A DNA stretch of 64,000 bases from Staphylococcus hominis subsp. hominis (GTDB lineage: Bacteria > Bacillota > Bacilli > Staphylococcales > Staphylococcaceae). Under the pieces are notes generated by a model that was not told the origin of the DNA, searched no databases, and saw nothing but the letters and a program-made list of their open reading frames with translations. The stretch is taken from the NCBI RefSeq assembly GCF_002901845.1, contig NZ_PPQE01000025.1, positions 1 through 64,000 on the forward strand. Direction: 5' to 3'. The position numbers and the translations under genes are program-made. This document shows, piece by piece, positions 1 to 8,713 of the stretch; the stretch's first letter is position 1, and the number at the start of each line of letters is the position of its first letter.

Positions 1-431
1 GAGATAACTCAGAAGATGGAGCAGGCAATGATTCATCAGATGGAGATAACTCAGAAGACGGAGCAGATAAAGGCTCATCAAATGAAGATAATTCAAAAGA
101 TGAAGAAGGTAATAACTCTTTAGATAGTAATAATTCAGTTGAAGGAAATAAAGATAGTCTAACTGATAATAACGCTACTACAGATTCAAATAATACTGCG
201 TCTGTTAACAACACTGATCAAACAGATTCAAACAATGACGTATCAGAGTTAAATGAAGATAATAATACTTCAAATAATACTCATAAACAAAATAATAGTG
301 AAGCTAAAGCATTACCTGAAACAGGTAATAATGAACAAAATAATGGCACTTTACTTGGCTCTTTATTTGCTGCTGCTGGTACGCTCTTCTTAGCAGGAAA
401 ACGTCGTAAAAATAGAACAGATAAAAAGTAG
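1..431 (+). CDS. Sdr-like LPXTG cell-wall anchored surface protein, 3' end
   Basis: Only the last 143 codons are in the window, read from base 3. The visible part is a hydrophilic Asp/Ser/Asn/Glu-rich stalk. It opens with three imperfect 14-residue repeats beginning DNSEDG or DNSKDE (42 bp each, bases 3-128) and then loses periodicity. It ends in a sortase A signal: LPETG at bases 312-326, a hydrophobic stretch, then a KRRKN-type positive tail before TAG. This is the anchor of a staphylococcal MSCRAMM or Sdr protein covalently linked to peptidoglycan. The ligand-binding N-terminus is off the window, so the exact family member (sdrC/D/E/G type) cannot be named. The stalk is less regular than a pure SD repeat. 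Confidence 0.93.
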   Translation, partial: DNSEDGAGNDSSDGDNSEDGADKGSSNEDNSKDEEGNNSLDSNNSVEGNKDSLTDNNATTDSNNTASVNNTDQTDSNNDVSELNEDNNTSNNTHKQNNSEAKALPETGNNEQNNGTLLGSLFAAAGTLFLAGKRRKNRTDKK

Positions 432-448
432 TTTACTACTACAATGAA

Positions 449-483
449 AATAGTCTTCCCACTATTTGGGAGGGCTATTTTTT
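449..483 (+). terminator. Intrinsic terminator of the LPXTG gene
   Basis: A 13-bp stem (AATAGTCTTCCCA with TGGGAGGGCTATT, two G-U pairs) and a short loop lead into a T run, 18 bp after the stop. Confidence 0.9.
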
Positions 484-1079
484 GTGATTTTAGATAAGTA
501 ATTTGTGTGAGAAGAGTTAGTATTTTTAATAAAGTAAGACAAATTGAAATTATAGGTATGCACTGTATAAGTGGAAAATAATTGTATAAAAAACAATTAT
601 CTTAGTTATACTATTTTACTTTGGTAACTTTTAAATCGATTATATTCAATTAAAATTAATTTCTAAATTAGCTTCCATATCTAGCCTTTAAAAAATAAAA
701 TATTTAGTAAATTGATTAAAATTTTTTGATAAAAAAGTATGTTAAGTGTTACAATATTTTAGTTAGAATTATAAAAATGCATGTAATCTACCTGTAAATT
801 TAAACAATAAAAAAATATTTACTATATTGAAAGAAAATAGTTTAATATTAATCTACATTGTTAATTTTTAAGAAAATACATTGTAGAACAATTTATTAGA
901 TTTAAAAGGATTAGGTCATCCTATCTTTTGATAGACTTAATATTTATTTTTTTATTGTAAAAAAAATTAAAAGTATTGCGTTAAATGAGAAAATAAATTA
1001 AGTTAGTATTATGTTTACATATAAAAATGTATGTAGTTAGCTTTAAAAATGTAAATAATTTATTTATTAGGAGGTAAAT
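484..1079 (+). promoter_or_regulatory. Long AT-rich leader upstream of the YSIRK hybrid gene
   Basis: About 600 bases without a credible gene. The best promoter candidate is TTGATA (726-731), an 18-bp spacer and TACAAT (750-755), which would leave a 5' leader of roughly 320 bases. A strong Shine-Dalgarno AGGAGG lies at 1069-1074. Nothing else is recognised. Confidence 0.35.
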
Positions 1080-1856
1080 ATAAGTAAAAGAAGACAAGGT
1101 CCTATTAAAAAGAAGTTGGATTTTATATCAAACAGACTAAATAAGTACTCTATAAGAAAATTCACAGTAGGAACAGCTTCTATTTTAGTTGGAGCTACCT
1201 TGATTTTTGGCCATGCAGATAATGAGGTAAAAGCAGCTGAAAAAAGTAATACAGAGACTATCGCTCAATACAATAATGAAAAAAAATACTCACAATTAGC
1301 ATATAAATTAGAAGAACAAAAAAACGTTGTCATTAAAGGTGGATATGTCTATAAATTCAAAAAAAATAATAGTTATTCAAATCAAATTTTATGTTTAACT
1401 AATTCAGATCAAGTATTATATTTAGAGCAACTTGCACAATCTAATCCACAGTATGATTTACATATTGCAGCTTTAACTACTATGTCTAATAAACTATTAA
1501 CACTTAATAAATATTCTAATATTCATTTATATCCTAATGTGATAAAAAAGAAAATTATAGAGTTATACGAAGAATGTGATATATATTTAGATATCAATAA
1601 AGGTAAAGAAATATTGGATTCAGTGAGAGCAGCTTTCGATTATAACTTACTAATACTAGCGGAAAAAGAAATTACACATAACGCAGATGTAACGGCACCT
1701 AATAATATAATTATTTCTAATAATGGAAAAGAATTTTCAAGTATTTTAAAAGAAATTTATAATAATAAAGAGAAATTTAAAAATCGCTTAATATACCAAC
1801 ACAAACATGCTGGTGCAATGTCTCCATCAGAATTCAAAAAAATATTTAAAAAATAA
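1080..1856 (+). CDS. YSIRK signal peptide fused to a GtfB-like glycosylation-chaperone domain (probable relic or hybrid gene)
   Basis: The N-terminus reads [11 protein letters not shown] and continues through [17 protein letters not shown], the long YSIRK/GxxS signal of Aap-type staphylococcal surface proteins, with a likely cleavage site near VKAAE. The mature part is not adhesin-like. It reads LTNSDQ, then [13 protein letters not shown] and [21 protein letters not shown], the pattern of the C-terminal half of GtfB-type accessory-Sec glycosylation chaperones, normally cytoplasmic and about 440 residues long. There is no LPXTG. AGGAGG (1069-1074) is five bases upstream of an ATA codon at 1080, where orthologous leaders have ATG; the first conventional start, TTG at 1116, has no Shine-Dalgarno and truncates the leader. 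The gene follows an Sdr gene, and Sdr proteins are normally accompanied by glycosyltransferases. I infer a deletion or recombination between a YSIRK gene and gtfB; the protein may be made poorly or not at all. Confidence 0.72.
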   Translation: MSKRRQGPIKKKLDFISNRLNKYSIRKFTVGTASILVGATLIFGHADNEVKAAEKSNTETIAQYNNEKKYSQLAYKLEEQKNVVIKGGYVYKFKKNNSYSNQILCLTNSDQVLYLEQLAQSNPQYDLHIAALTTMSNKLLTLNKYSNIHLYPNVIKKKIIELYEECDIYLDINKGKEILDSVRAAFDYNLLILAEKEITHNADVTAPNNIIISNNGKEFSSILKEIYNNKEKFKNRLIYQHKHAGAMSPSEFKKIFKK

Positions 1857-1859
1857 AAT

Positions 1860-1905
1860 ATACCCCCTATATTCAGTGTATGTGTTCACTCAATATAGGG
1901 GGTAT
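1860..1905. terminator. Bidirectional terminator between hybrid gene and folE2
   Basis: A perfect 14-bp stem (ATACCCCCTATATT with its complement), one C/C mismatch, four more pairs and an 8-base loop. It serves the convergent genes on either side. Confidence 0.93.
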
Positions 1906-1908
1906 TAT

Positions 1909-2787
1909 TTATTTTCTATATTTTAGTCTTGCGAAAGCATCGTGTTGGTGAATGGATTCTTCGTTTCGACATTCAATGTCAAAGCCATCAATCCAGTCAA
2001 AATCTACTAAATCTGCAGCAATTAAACGAATTAAATCTTCAACGAAACGTGGATTTTCATATGCACGTTCTGTTACGCGTTTTTCATCAGGACGTTTTAA
2101 AATTGGATAAAGAATAGAGCTTGCATTTGCTTCCATTGCATCTAAAATCTTTTCTTTGTAATCATCTGTCATTTCAGAATTTTTATCTAAATACACTTTC
2201 ACTGTTACAACACCACGTTGATTATGAGCAGAGTATTCGCTAATTTCTTTAGAGCAAGGACAAAGTGTTGTTACAGTAGCTGTGAGGGTAATTTCTTTAC
2301 GCGTTACTTGATCTTTATGAATTGCTAAACCGTAAGTAACATCAGCATGACCCACTGCTTTGATATGAGTTACAGGACTATAACGATCAAAGAACCATTT
2401 ACCTGAAACGTCTACTCCCGCAGCATTCTGTTTCATATTGTCTTGTAATGTACGTAATACTTGATATAGTGTATCGAAATCCAGTTCTAAACCATTATTA
2501 TAATGTTTCTCAACACTTTCTAAGATACGACTCATGTTAATACCTTTTTCATCTTTATTTAAACTTGTTGAGAAACTAAATGTACCTGCTGTTTGAAATT
2601 GATCAATTTTAACAGGATATACTAAATTTTTAATACCCACTTCTTCAATTTCAAATAAGAAGTTTTTATGTGTACTTTGTAAATCAGTCATTTCATTTTT
2701 AGTTGTAGGTTTTGTACCTTTGATAGGGTCTACTGAACCAAAATGTTTCCAGCGACCTTCTCGAGTAGATAAATCAAATTCAGTCAT
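1909..2787 (-). CDS. folE2: GTP cyclohydrolase FolE2 (type IB)
   Basis: A 292-residue protein that converts GTP to 7,8-dihydroneopterin triphosphate, the first step of folate synthesis. It belongs to the FolE2/MptA family, which can use metals other than zinc. The family signature LCPCSKEIS is at residues 175-183, with the conserved Cys176, followed by SAHNQRG at 186-192. AGGAGG sits about 10 bases upstream of the ATG, and the length matches the family. It leads away from bshB2 on the same strand with only 27 bases between, so the three minus-strand genes are probably one transcript that ends at the shared terminator. Confidence 0.95.
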   Translation of the reverse strand: MTEFDLSTREGRWKHFGSVDPIKGTKPTTKNEMTDLQSTHKNFLFEIEEVGIKNLVYPVKIDQFQTAGTFSFSTSLNKDEKGINMSRILESVEKHYNNGLELDFDTLYQVLRTLQDNMKQNAAGVDVSGKWFFDRYSPVTHIKAVGHADVTYGLAIHKDQVTRKEITLTATVTTLCPCSKEISEYSAHNQRGVVTVKVYLDKNSEMTDDYKEKILDAMEANASSILYPILKRPDEKRVTERAYENPRFVEDLIRLIAADLVDFDWIDGFDIECRNEESIHQHDAFARLKYRK

Positions 2788-2814
2788 TCGTTTATTGTAC
2801 CTCCTCTAATGATT

Positions 2815-3480
2815 TTAATTATCGAAATGATACGTCCAATAAGGTTCGACTTCTAGAAAACTTTGTGTTTCTCCACCAACTTCAGGGCTAGCTAATTGTT
2901 TTAAGAAAGGACCTGTTTGAGATTTATGAGCTTCAAACGCTTTTAATTTAATCTCTTTATATTGACTAATGTCATTTAATATATCAGGTTCTCCTAAAAT
3001 ATCCGGTGCATCATTACTGAATGCTACGAGTTGAAGTCTTGGACGCTCTTCTTTAGGCATACGTCCTACTGTTCTTACGACAGCTTCAGCTGTTGCTTCA
3101 TGGTCTGGATGTACAGCAAATTTTGGATAAAATGAAATAATAACTGATGGATTTGTCTCCTCAATCAATGTTTTTACCATATCATCCATTTGCTCATGTG
3201 GCTCAAATTCTACTGTTTTATCTCTTAAACCCATTTTACGTAAATCAGTAATACCAATCACTTTCATAGCATCTTCTAATTCTTTTTCGCGAATATAAGG
3301 TAGTGACTCTCTTGTCGCAAAAGGGGGATTGCCTAAATTACGTCCCATTTGTCCTAATGTGAGACAGGCATAAGTGACAGGCACCCCGTTTTCAATATAA
3401 CTTGCGATCGTCCCAGCAGATGAGAAGGTTTCATCATCGGGATGTGGAAATATCATTAGTACATGTCTTTCATCTTTCAT
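2815..3480 (-). CDS. bshB2: Bacillithiol biosynthesis deacetylase BshB2
   Basis: A LmbE/PIG-L family zinc deacetylase of 221 residues that removes the acetyl group from GlcNAc-malate to give GlcN-malate in bacillithiol synthesis. The metal-binding PHPDDE motif is near the N-terminus, and VHPDHEA further on supplies the second His cluster. An upstream in-frame ATG exists at 3525. The ATG at 3480 is preferred because AGAGGAGG lies seven bases before it and the upstream one would run into the preceding gene. The neighbour pair bshB2 and yojF-like is the same as yojG-yojF in Bacillus subtilis. Confidence 0.93.
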   Translation of the reverse strand: MKDERHVLMIFPHPDDETFSSAGTIASYIENGVPVTYACLTLGQMGRNLGNPPFATRESLPYIREKELEDAMKVIGITDLRKMGLRDKTVEFEPHEQMDDMVKTLIEETNPSVIISFYPKFAVHPDHEATAEAVVRTVGRMPKEERPRLQLVAFSNDAPDILGEPDILNDISQYKEIKLKAFEAHKSQTGPFLKQLASPEVGGETQSFLEVEPYWTYHFDN

Positions 3481-3493
3481 GAATCTTCCTCCT

Positions 3494-3853
3494 CTATACT
3501 GTGAATGGCTGTTCACTGATTTCAATCGTTGCAGCCAACTGTCCTTCGTAATTAAATCCAGCTATTAAAAATTCATTATTATCATTAATTTCATAGTGAG
3601 TCAGGCCTTGTACATATACCCAACCTCCATCACGAAGTTTCAACCCAACACGAAATGGATCTTTATCTCCGCCCTTTAGTTGCGCATGTTCATATGTGAC
3701 TTGTATATTTCGTAAAAACGTACCTGCATTAAACACACGTTGATCAAAATGATTAGCATATGCACCATTCGTCGTTTCAACATGCAAATAGACAGGTTTG
3801 TTTTCAAATGTAGTTAACAATCGTTGTACTTCTTCAGCTTTAATGGGTTCCAA
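3494..3853 (-). CDS. YojF-like protein (DUF1806), BshB2 partner
   Basis: 119 residues from a TTG start. Family hallmarks are KPVYLHVETTNGAYA near the N-terminus and GGWVYVQGLTHYE further on. The function is not established, but members sit next to the bacillithiol deacetylase gene in many Firmicutes. In-frame GTG codons at 3862 and 3856 are closer to the Shine-Dalgarno (AAGGAG, 3862-3867). The TTG at 3853 has the ideal 8-base spacing and gives the MEPIKAEEV start that resembles YojF. The stop is 13 bases from the bshB2 start, so the two are co-transcribed. Confidence 0.85.
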   Translation of the reverse strand: MEPIKAEEVQRLLTTFENKPVYLHVETTNGAYANHFDQRVFNAGTFLRNIQVTYEHAQLKGGDKDPFRVGLKLRDGGWVYVQGLTHYEINDNNEFLIAGFNYEGQLAATIEISEQPFTV

Positions 3854-4041
3854 CACGTTCACTCCTTACAACCATACAATGTGTGTATCTATCTATTTTA
3901 CTAAAAAGAACTATCGAATTGTACACCTATGCTCAATTTATTTATAAATGAAAGAAAATAATTTGAAGTGATTTAAAGGTTTAAAAATATTTAACATGGG
4001 TATGTATACTACTACGACTATGATATGAAAGGATGTTTGTA

Positions 4042-4674
4042 ATGGAATTACAATTAGCAATCGATTTATTAAATAAAGAAGAAGCAGCAAAATTAGCTAA
4101 AAAAGTTGAAGAATATGTGGATATCGTAGAAATTGGTACACCTATCGTTATTAATGAAGGATTACCAGCTGTTCAACATTTAAACGAAAATATTAATAAT
4201 GCTAAAGTGTTAGCTGATTTAAAAATTATGGATGCAGCAGACTATGAAGTAAGCCAAGCTATTAAATTTGGTGCAGATGTTGTGACTATCTTAGGTGTTG
4301 CAGAAGATGCTTCAATTAAAGGTGCTGTTGAAGAAGCACACAAACATGGTAAACAATTGTTAGTTGATATGATTGCTGTACAAGACTTAGAAAGACGTGC
4401 GAAAGAATTAGATGAAATGGGCGCTGATTATATCGCTGTTCATACTGGTTATGATTTACAAGCTGAAGGACAATCTCCATTAGAAAGCTTACGTACAGTT
4501 AAATCAGTCATTAAAAATTCTAAAGTAGCCGTAGCTGGTGGTATTAAACCTGAAACAATTAAAGAAATTGTAGCAGAAGAACCTGATTTAGTTATTGTTG
4601 GTGGCGGTATTGCTAACGCAGATGATCCTGTAGAAGCAGCTAAACAATGTCGTGAAGCGATTGAAGGTAAATAA
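4042..4674 (+). CDS. hxlA: 3-hexulose-6-phosphate synthase
   Basis: A 210-residue enzyme of the orotidine-5'-phosphate decarboxylase superfamily. It condenses formaldehyde with ribulose 5-phosphate, for formaldehyde detoxification through the ribulose monophosphate route. The D-x-K-x-x-D motif (ADLKIMD) gives Asp59, Lys61 and Asp64. The C-terminal VAGGIKPET and IVGGGIANADDP segments form the phosphate-binding loops. An ATG at 4033 is in frame, but the ATG at 4042 follows AAAGGA with 8 bases spacing and gives the usual MELQLAIDL start. It is followed after one base by hxlB. No hxlR-type activator is next to the pair. Confidence 0.95.
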   Translation: MELQLAIDLLNKEEAAKLAKKVEEYVDIVEIGTPIVINEGLPAVQHLNENINNAKVLADLKIMDAADYEVSQAIKFGADVVTILGVAEDASIKGAVEEAHKHGKQLLVDMIAVQDLERRAKELDEMGADYIAVHTGYDLQAEGQSPLESLRTVKSVIKNSKVAVAGGIKPETIKEIVAEEPDLVIVGGGIANADDPVEAAKQCREAIEGK

Positions 4675-4675
4675 A

Positions 4676-5224
4676 ATGCCAACTTTTAACAATTATCATT
4701 TAATTCTTGAAGAAATAGATAACACGTTATCTCATCTAGAGGATAATGATTATGGACGTTTTGCAAATGAAGTGGTTGGCGCATCTCGTATCTTTACAGC
4801 TGGTAAAGGTCGCTCTGGATATGTTGCTAATAGCTTTGCAATGCGTTTGAATCAACTAGGAAAAGATGCATCTGCAATAGGTGAAGCAACAACGCCATCT
4901 ATTAAAGAGCATGATTTATTAATTATTATTTCCGGTTCTGGATCAACAGAGCACCTAAGATTATTAGCTGAAAAGGCACATTCAGTTGGTGCTAAAATTG
5001 CTTTAATAACAACTAAAAAAGAATCTAAAATTGGCGATGTCGCTGATACAGTGATTGCTTTACCTGCAGGAACGAAACATGAAGCAGAAGGCTCTGAACA
5101 GCCGTTAGGTAGTCTATTTGAACAATCTTCACTCATCTTTTTAGATAGTGTCGTGATTGGATTAATGGATGCCTTTAATATTAATGAAGAAGCAATGCAA
5201 GACAATCATGCTAATTTAGAATAA
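4676..5224 (+). CDS. hxlB: 6-phospho-3-hexuloisomerase
   Basis: A 182-residue SIS-domain isomerase that converts hexulose 6-phosphate to fructose 6-phosphate, completing formaldehyde fixation with HxlA. The AGKGRSGYVANSFAMRL segment and IISGSGSTEH are the sugar-phosphate binding loops. The C-terminal EGSEQPLGSLFEQ segment carries the family's catalytic glutamate region. The ATG is one base after the hxlA stop, so translation is probably coupled. The longer reading frame from 4652 would overlap hxlA and has no ribosome site. Confidence 0.95.
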   Translation: MPTFNNYHLILEEIDNTLSHLEDNDYGRFANEVVGASRIFTAGKGRSGYVANSFAMRLNQLGKDASAIGEATTPSIKEHDLLIIISGSGSTEHLRLLAEKAHSVGAKIALITTKKESKIGDVADTVIALPAGTKHEAEGSEQPLGSLFEQSSLIFLDSVVIGLMDAFNINEEAMQDNHANLE

Positions 5225-5229
5225 AAATC

Positions 5230-5279
5230 ATCACTCAAATATATTATCGTTCAGATGAATATATTTGAGTGATTTTTTT
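5230..5279 (+). terminator. Terminator of hxlAB
   Basis: A perfect 16-bp stem (arms 5230-5245 and 5258-5273) with a 12-base loop, followed by a T run. Confidence 0.93.
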
Positions 5280-5343
5280 ATGTGTTATTTTTCATATAAT
5301 GTTAATATAATAATTAATCTAGTTAACATTTAGAGAGGGTCAT

Positions 5344-6726
5344 ATGTTAGAAATACTAAATAAATTAAATCACTATTCAATAGAACAACCAGATATGATT
5401 GCGCTATCGTTCGAAGAAGATGTATTGACATATCAACAACTTTATACAGAAATACAGCAATTAAAATCAGTCTTCATGCATTTACCGAAAGGGTCCCGAG
5501 TAGGATTGTTAAGTAAAAGTCCTTTACATAATATGTTGAATTATTTTGCAATATTAGAGCAAGGAAGTATTCCTTGTTTTCTAGATGATCAATGGTCTGA
5601 AGTAACAATTCATCAACTGATTGAAACGTATCATATTGACTATCTTGTTGATGAACAACATAGACTGATAAAGACAAAGTATTCTGAAACATATCCTACA
5701 TATTTACATGAGCAGTCACAAGTCCATCAACTATTACATATTGGTTTTACATCTGGGACAACAGGGTTACCTAAAGCATATTATCGAAATGAACCATCTT
5801 GGCTTGCGTCATACAAAGAAAATGAAAAGCTACTTCGTCATAAAGAAAACATACTTGTAGCACCGGGACCACTTGCACATTCATTGTCTTTATACACTTG
5901 TATTTATGCGTTATATACAGGGAGAACATTTATTGGACAAACCCGTTTTAATGCGACTAAGCTCGTTAGCAAAATGAAACAACAAACAACAAATAGTGCA
6001 TTATTTCTTGTTCCAACAATGCTACATGCAATAACAAAAATAAATCACGATCACCTACATTTAACGACTATTTTAAGTAGTGGGGCGAAACTCTCTTCTT
6101 CGTTGTTTAAGCGTATAGCCCAAACATTTCAGCATGCTAATATTATTGAATTTTTTGGAACGTCAGAAGCAAGTTTTATTAGTTATAACATTAACCGTAA
6201 AGCTTCTATTGATTCAGTGGGATACATATTTCAAAATGTAACGATTGGTTTAGAGGAAAAAGACAAGAATCATATAGGGTTATTAAATGTGAAAAGTAAT
6301 ATGATATTCTCTGGGTATGTAAATCAATCTGTCGTATTGCCTGAAACATGGATTAAAACAGGTGATTACGCTTATATTAAAGATAATCAATTATATTTAG
6401 TGAGTCGTCAAAATGAACGATTAATTATTGGAGGTAAAAATGTTTATCCTCAAATTATTGAACAAATGATAAAAAATATGGATGGCGTAGAAGAAGCAAT
6501 TGTTATAGGAGAACCGCATCCACGTTTTGGTGAAATAGCTGTTTTACTATATACAGGATCGATAGAACTTGAGTACCAAACTGTGAGACAACATATTATG
6601 AAAGTTCTATCACGATATGATGTACCTTCCAAATTTATAAAAGTAGACAGTATGCAATATACCCAAAGTGGCAAAGTTGCTCGAAATAAAATGCGTACTG
6701 CCTATGTAAAAGGAGACTTTAAATGA
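5344..6726 (+). CDS. vraA: AMP-forming acyl-CoA ligase VraA
   Basis: A 460-residue ANL-superfamily enzyme expected to activate a carboxylic or fatty acid through an acyl-adenylate to acyl-CoA. The ATP-binding loop TSGTTGLPK is at residues 136-144, the hinge KTGDYA near 340, and the C-terminal lysine motif SGKVARNK near 445. S. aureus VraA is about 458 residues and is induced in vancomycin-intermediate strains; the natural substrate is not known. The Shine-Dalgarno GAGAGGGT lies just before the ATG. It starts a tightly overlapping group with vraB, vraC and a small hot-dog protein. Confidence 0.9.
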   Translation: MLEILNKLNHYSIEQPDMIALSFEEDVLTYQQLYTEIQQLKSVFMHLPKGSRVGLLSKSPLHNMLNYFAILEQGSIPCFLDDQWSEVTIHQLIETYHIDYLVDEQHRLIKTKYSETYPTYLHEQSQVHQLLHIGFTSGTTGLPKAYYRNEPSWLASYKENEKLLRHKENILVAPGPLAHSLSLYTCIYALYTGRTFIGQTRFNATKLVSKMKQQTTNSALFLVPTMLHAITKINHDHLHLTTILSSGAKLSSSLFKRIAQTFQHANIIEFFGTSEASFISYNINRKASIDSVGYIFQNVTIGLEEKDKNHIGLLNVKSNMIFSGYVNQSVVLPETWIKTGDYAYIKDNQLYLVSRQNERLIIGGKNVYPQIIEQMIKNMDGVEEAIVIGEPHPRFGEIAVLLYTGSIELEYQTVRQHIMKVLSRYDVPSKFIKVDSMQYTQSGKVARNKMRTAYVKGDFK

Positions 6727-7871
6727 TGAACCAACCGGTCATTATATGGGCGAAGCGTACACCTTTTGGCAAATATGGTGGGAAATTGAAACATTTAGAA
6801 CCTGAAACATTACTCATGCCCTTATTTGAAGAAATGAATTCAACTTTTCCTAAAATAATACCTGATATCGATGATGTAGTGATTGGAAATATCGTAGGTA
6901 ATGGTGGAAATATTGCCCGTAAAGCCTTATTAGAAGCAGGTCTAGCTGAGAGTATTCCAGGTGTTACAATGGACCGTCAATGTGGATCAGGGTTAGAAAG
7001 TATTATATATGCATGTCGAATGGTTCAAGCGGGTGCAGGTCATATTTATATAGCTGGAGGAGTAGAAAGCACGAGTCGTGCTCCTTGGAAGATTAAACGG
7101 CCTCAATCAGTGTATGATACCCAATTACCAGAATTTTATGAGCGTGCTTCTTTTGCACCAAAAGGTCAAGATCCAAGTATGATAGAGGCGGCTGAAAATG
7201 TTGCGCAATATTATCATATTACGCGTAAACAACAAGATACCTTTGCGATACGTAGTCATCATCTAACACATCAATATTATGAGAATGGAAGTATAAGTAA
7301 TGAAATTGTACCTTTAAACATCAAAGGTCATTTATTTGATAAAGATGAAAGTATTAAGCCAACACTTACTGAACAACGATTAAATCGATTACGTCCTTTA
7401 CTAGCTAACGGAACAGTAACGGTTGGAAATAGTTGTATGAAAAATGACGGCGCTGCGCTTGCACTCGTTATGAATCAAGAAACGGCATTACAATACGGAA
7501 TATCAGAGGGAATGATGTTTACAGATGCTGTGACAATAGGCGTCAATCCGAAACGACTAGGTATTGGACCAGTGCCTGCCGTAACAAAATTACTTAAAAA
7601 ACAAAATTTAAAAATAAGTGACATTGATACAATAGAACTTAATGAGGCATTTAGTTCACAAGTTTTAGCTTCAATTCAAGAGTTAAAATTAAATATTAAT
7701 CAAGTCAATCAGTGGGGGGGAGCCATTGCGTCTGGTCATCCTTATAGCGCAAGTGGCGTAGCATTAATCACTAGGTTATTAAATATGACACATTGGAAGC
7801 GGGGAGTTGCTACGATGGGGATTGGAGGAGGAATGGGAAATGCGATACTCTTCGAACGATGGAGCTTGTGA
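6723..7871 (+). CDS. vraB: Thiolase-family acetyl-CoA acyltransferase VraB
   Basis: A 382-residue thiolase-fold protein whose ATGA overlaps the vraA stop. The acyl-accepting cysteine is Cys87 in MDRQCGSGLES. The NEAF motif and GGAIASGHPYSASG (catalytic His) follow. In the last motif a typical degradative or biosynthetic thiolase has C-x-G (CIGGGMG); here the cysteine is glycine (MGIGGGMG), so the second catalytic Cys is missing. Family membership is certain but the reaction is not: it could be a condensing enzyme with altered chemistry or a weak thiolase. It is translationally coupled to vraA. Confidence 0.9.
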   Translation: MMNQPVIIWAKRTPFGKYGGKLKHLEPETLLMPLFEEMNSTFPKIIPDIDDVVIGNIVGNGGNIARKALLEAGLAESIPGVTMDRQCGSGLESIIYACRMVQAGAGHIYIAGGVESTSRAPWKIKRPQSVYDTQLPEFYERASFAPKGQDPSMIEAAENVAQYYHITRKQQDTFAIRSHHLTHQYYENGSISNEIVPLNIKGHLFDKDESIKPTLTEQRLNRLRPLLANGTVTVGNSCMKNDGAALALVMNQETALQYGISEGMMFTDAVTIGVNPKRLGIGPVPAVTKLLKKQNLKISDIDTIELNEAFSSQVLASIQELKLNINQVNQWGGAIASGHPYSASGVALITRLLNMTHWKRGVATMGIGGGMGNAILFERWSL

Positions 7872-8220
7872 GAAAATAGAAATATATTTTAATGAACAAG
7901 AAGTAAGAGAGTATTGCGAAGTAGTTGAAAGAACGTATAAAGGCGTGGTGCCTCCACTCATGTGTGCAAACGTTTGGCCAAAATTTAAGTTGTTTCAAAA
8001 GTTTCAACAAGAAAATATTCTTCTTGTGCGAACAACATGTGAAGAATTTGAATCATTAAAATGTAGGCTAAAATATGAGGCGTACTTAACACATAAAAGT
8101 ACGAAAAAGTTTAAAACATATATCCAATATATCTACGATTTAAAAATATATAAAGATAATAGACAATGTATATTTATTAGGCAAACATTTATAAAAAAGG
8201 AGGTAAATGATGAGGTTTAG
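7840..8220 (+). CDS. vraC: VraC, FAS1/MaoC-type hot-dog dehydratase-like protein
   Basis: 126 residues, overlapping the 3' end of vraB by 32 bases. The start at 7840 is chosen because GGAGGAGGA precedes it by six bases; longer frames from 7807 lack this. The segment GVVPPLMCANVWPKF resembles the opening strand of FAS1-like or MaoC-like hot-dog domains. The protein is too short to be a full two-hot-dog hydratase. Placement after an acyl-CoA ligase and a thiolase suggests an acyl-thioester step; the actual role is unknown. Confidence 0.8.
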   Translation: MRYSSNDGACEKIEIYFNEQEVREYCEVVERTYKGVVPPLMCANVWPKFKLFQKFQQENILLVRTTCEEFESLKCRLKYEAYLTHKSTKKFKTYIQYIYDLKIYKDNRQCIFIRQTFIKKEVNDEV

Positions 8221-8473
8221 TCATGATAAAGTGAGTCATTACCTTCACCTTGTTAATGATAAAAATGAGCTTCATTCAACCATTGTTCCTGGTCAACTGG
8301 TAGTAGATTGTGTATTAGCGTATTTTCAAATAGAGTGGACACAATTTAACGTTAAGTATAGAAAGATTATAGATATAGACGAAGAAGTTAACTTAAACAA
8401 AGTGAGTCATAATGAAATAAACGTCTTTGGTTTAAATGGTGAAGAAAAAATAGTTATTGTTAGGAAATCTTAA
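8210..8473 (+). CDS. Small hot-dog-like protein downstream of vraC
   Basis: 87 residues from the second of two adjacent ATGs: AGGAGG at 8198-8203 is only 3 bases from the first but 6 from the second. It overlaps vraC by 11 bases. The segment ELHSTIVPGQLVVDCVLAYF resembles the His-containing hydratase motif of MaoC-like hot-dog proteins. VraC and this protein could therefore be the two halves of one hydratase, made as separate chains. This is inference from motif shape and gene order. Confidence 0.65.
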   Translation: MRFSHDKVSHYLHLVNDKNELHSTIVPGQLVVDCVLAYFQIEWTQFNVKYRKIIDIDEEVNLNKVSHNEINVFGLNGEEKIVIVRKS

Positions 8474-8570
8474 TTTTTATTGATGATAACTATTTTTATT
8501 TTAATTATTAGCATATATATTTTTTAATCATTTATTAATTATGTAACATACAAGAGGAGAACTTATATCC

Positions 8571-8713
8571 ATGAATGTTAATAAAGATAAAATGAACATG
8601 GTTAGTGATTAAAAAGCGAGAAAAACTGTTTTCGCAACAAGTATTGGTAATGCTATGGAGTGGTTTGAATTTGGTATCTATGCCTATATTACAGCATCAA
8701 TAAAACGATAGCG
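8571..8713 (+). pseudogene. proP: proP remnant (MFS osmolyte/proline transporter), truncated
   Basis: An intact ribosome site (AGAGGAGA) and ATG lead into a frame matching the start of S. aureus ProP: MNVNKDKMNMVSD, an in-frame TAA at 8610-8612, then [19 protein letters not shown] and [10 protein letters not shown]. Homology stops at about base 8700, near residue 43, where the sequence runs into an inverted repeat. The remaining 400-plus residues are absent. Both a nonsense mutation and a large deletion are visible, so no transporter is made here. In S. aureus proP occupies this neighbourhood, so this is the scar of the ancestral gene. Confidence 0.85.

Noticed and set aside
4449-5205. Open frames on the minus strand across hxlA and hxlB
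   Set aside because: They are antisense shadows of well-supported enzymes, with no ribosome sites or family resemblance.
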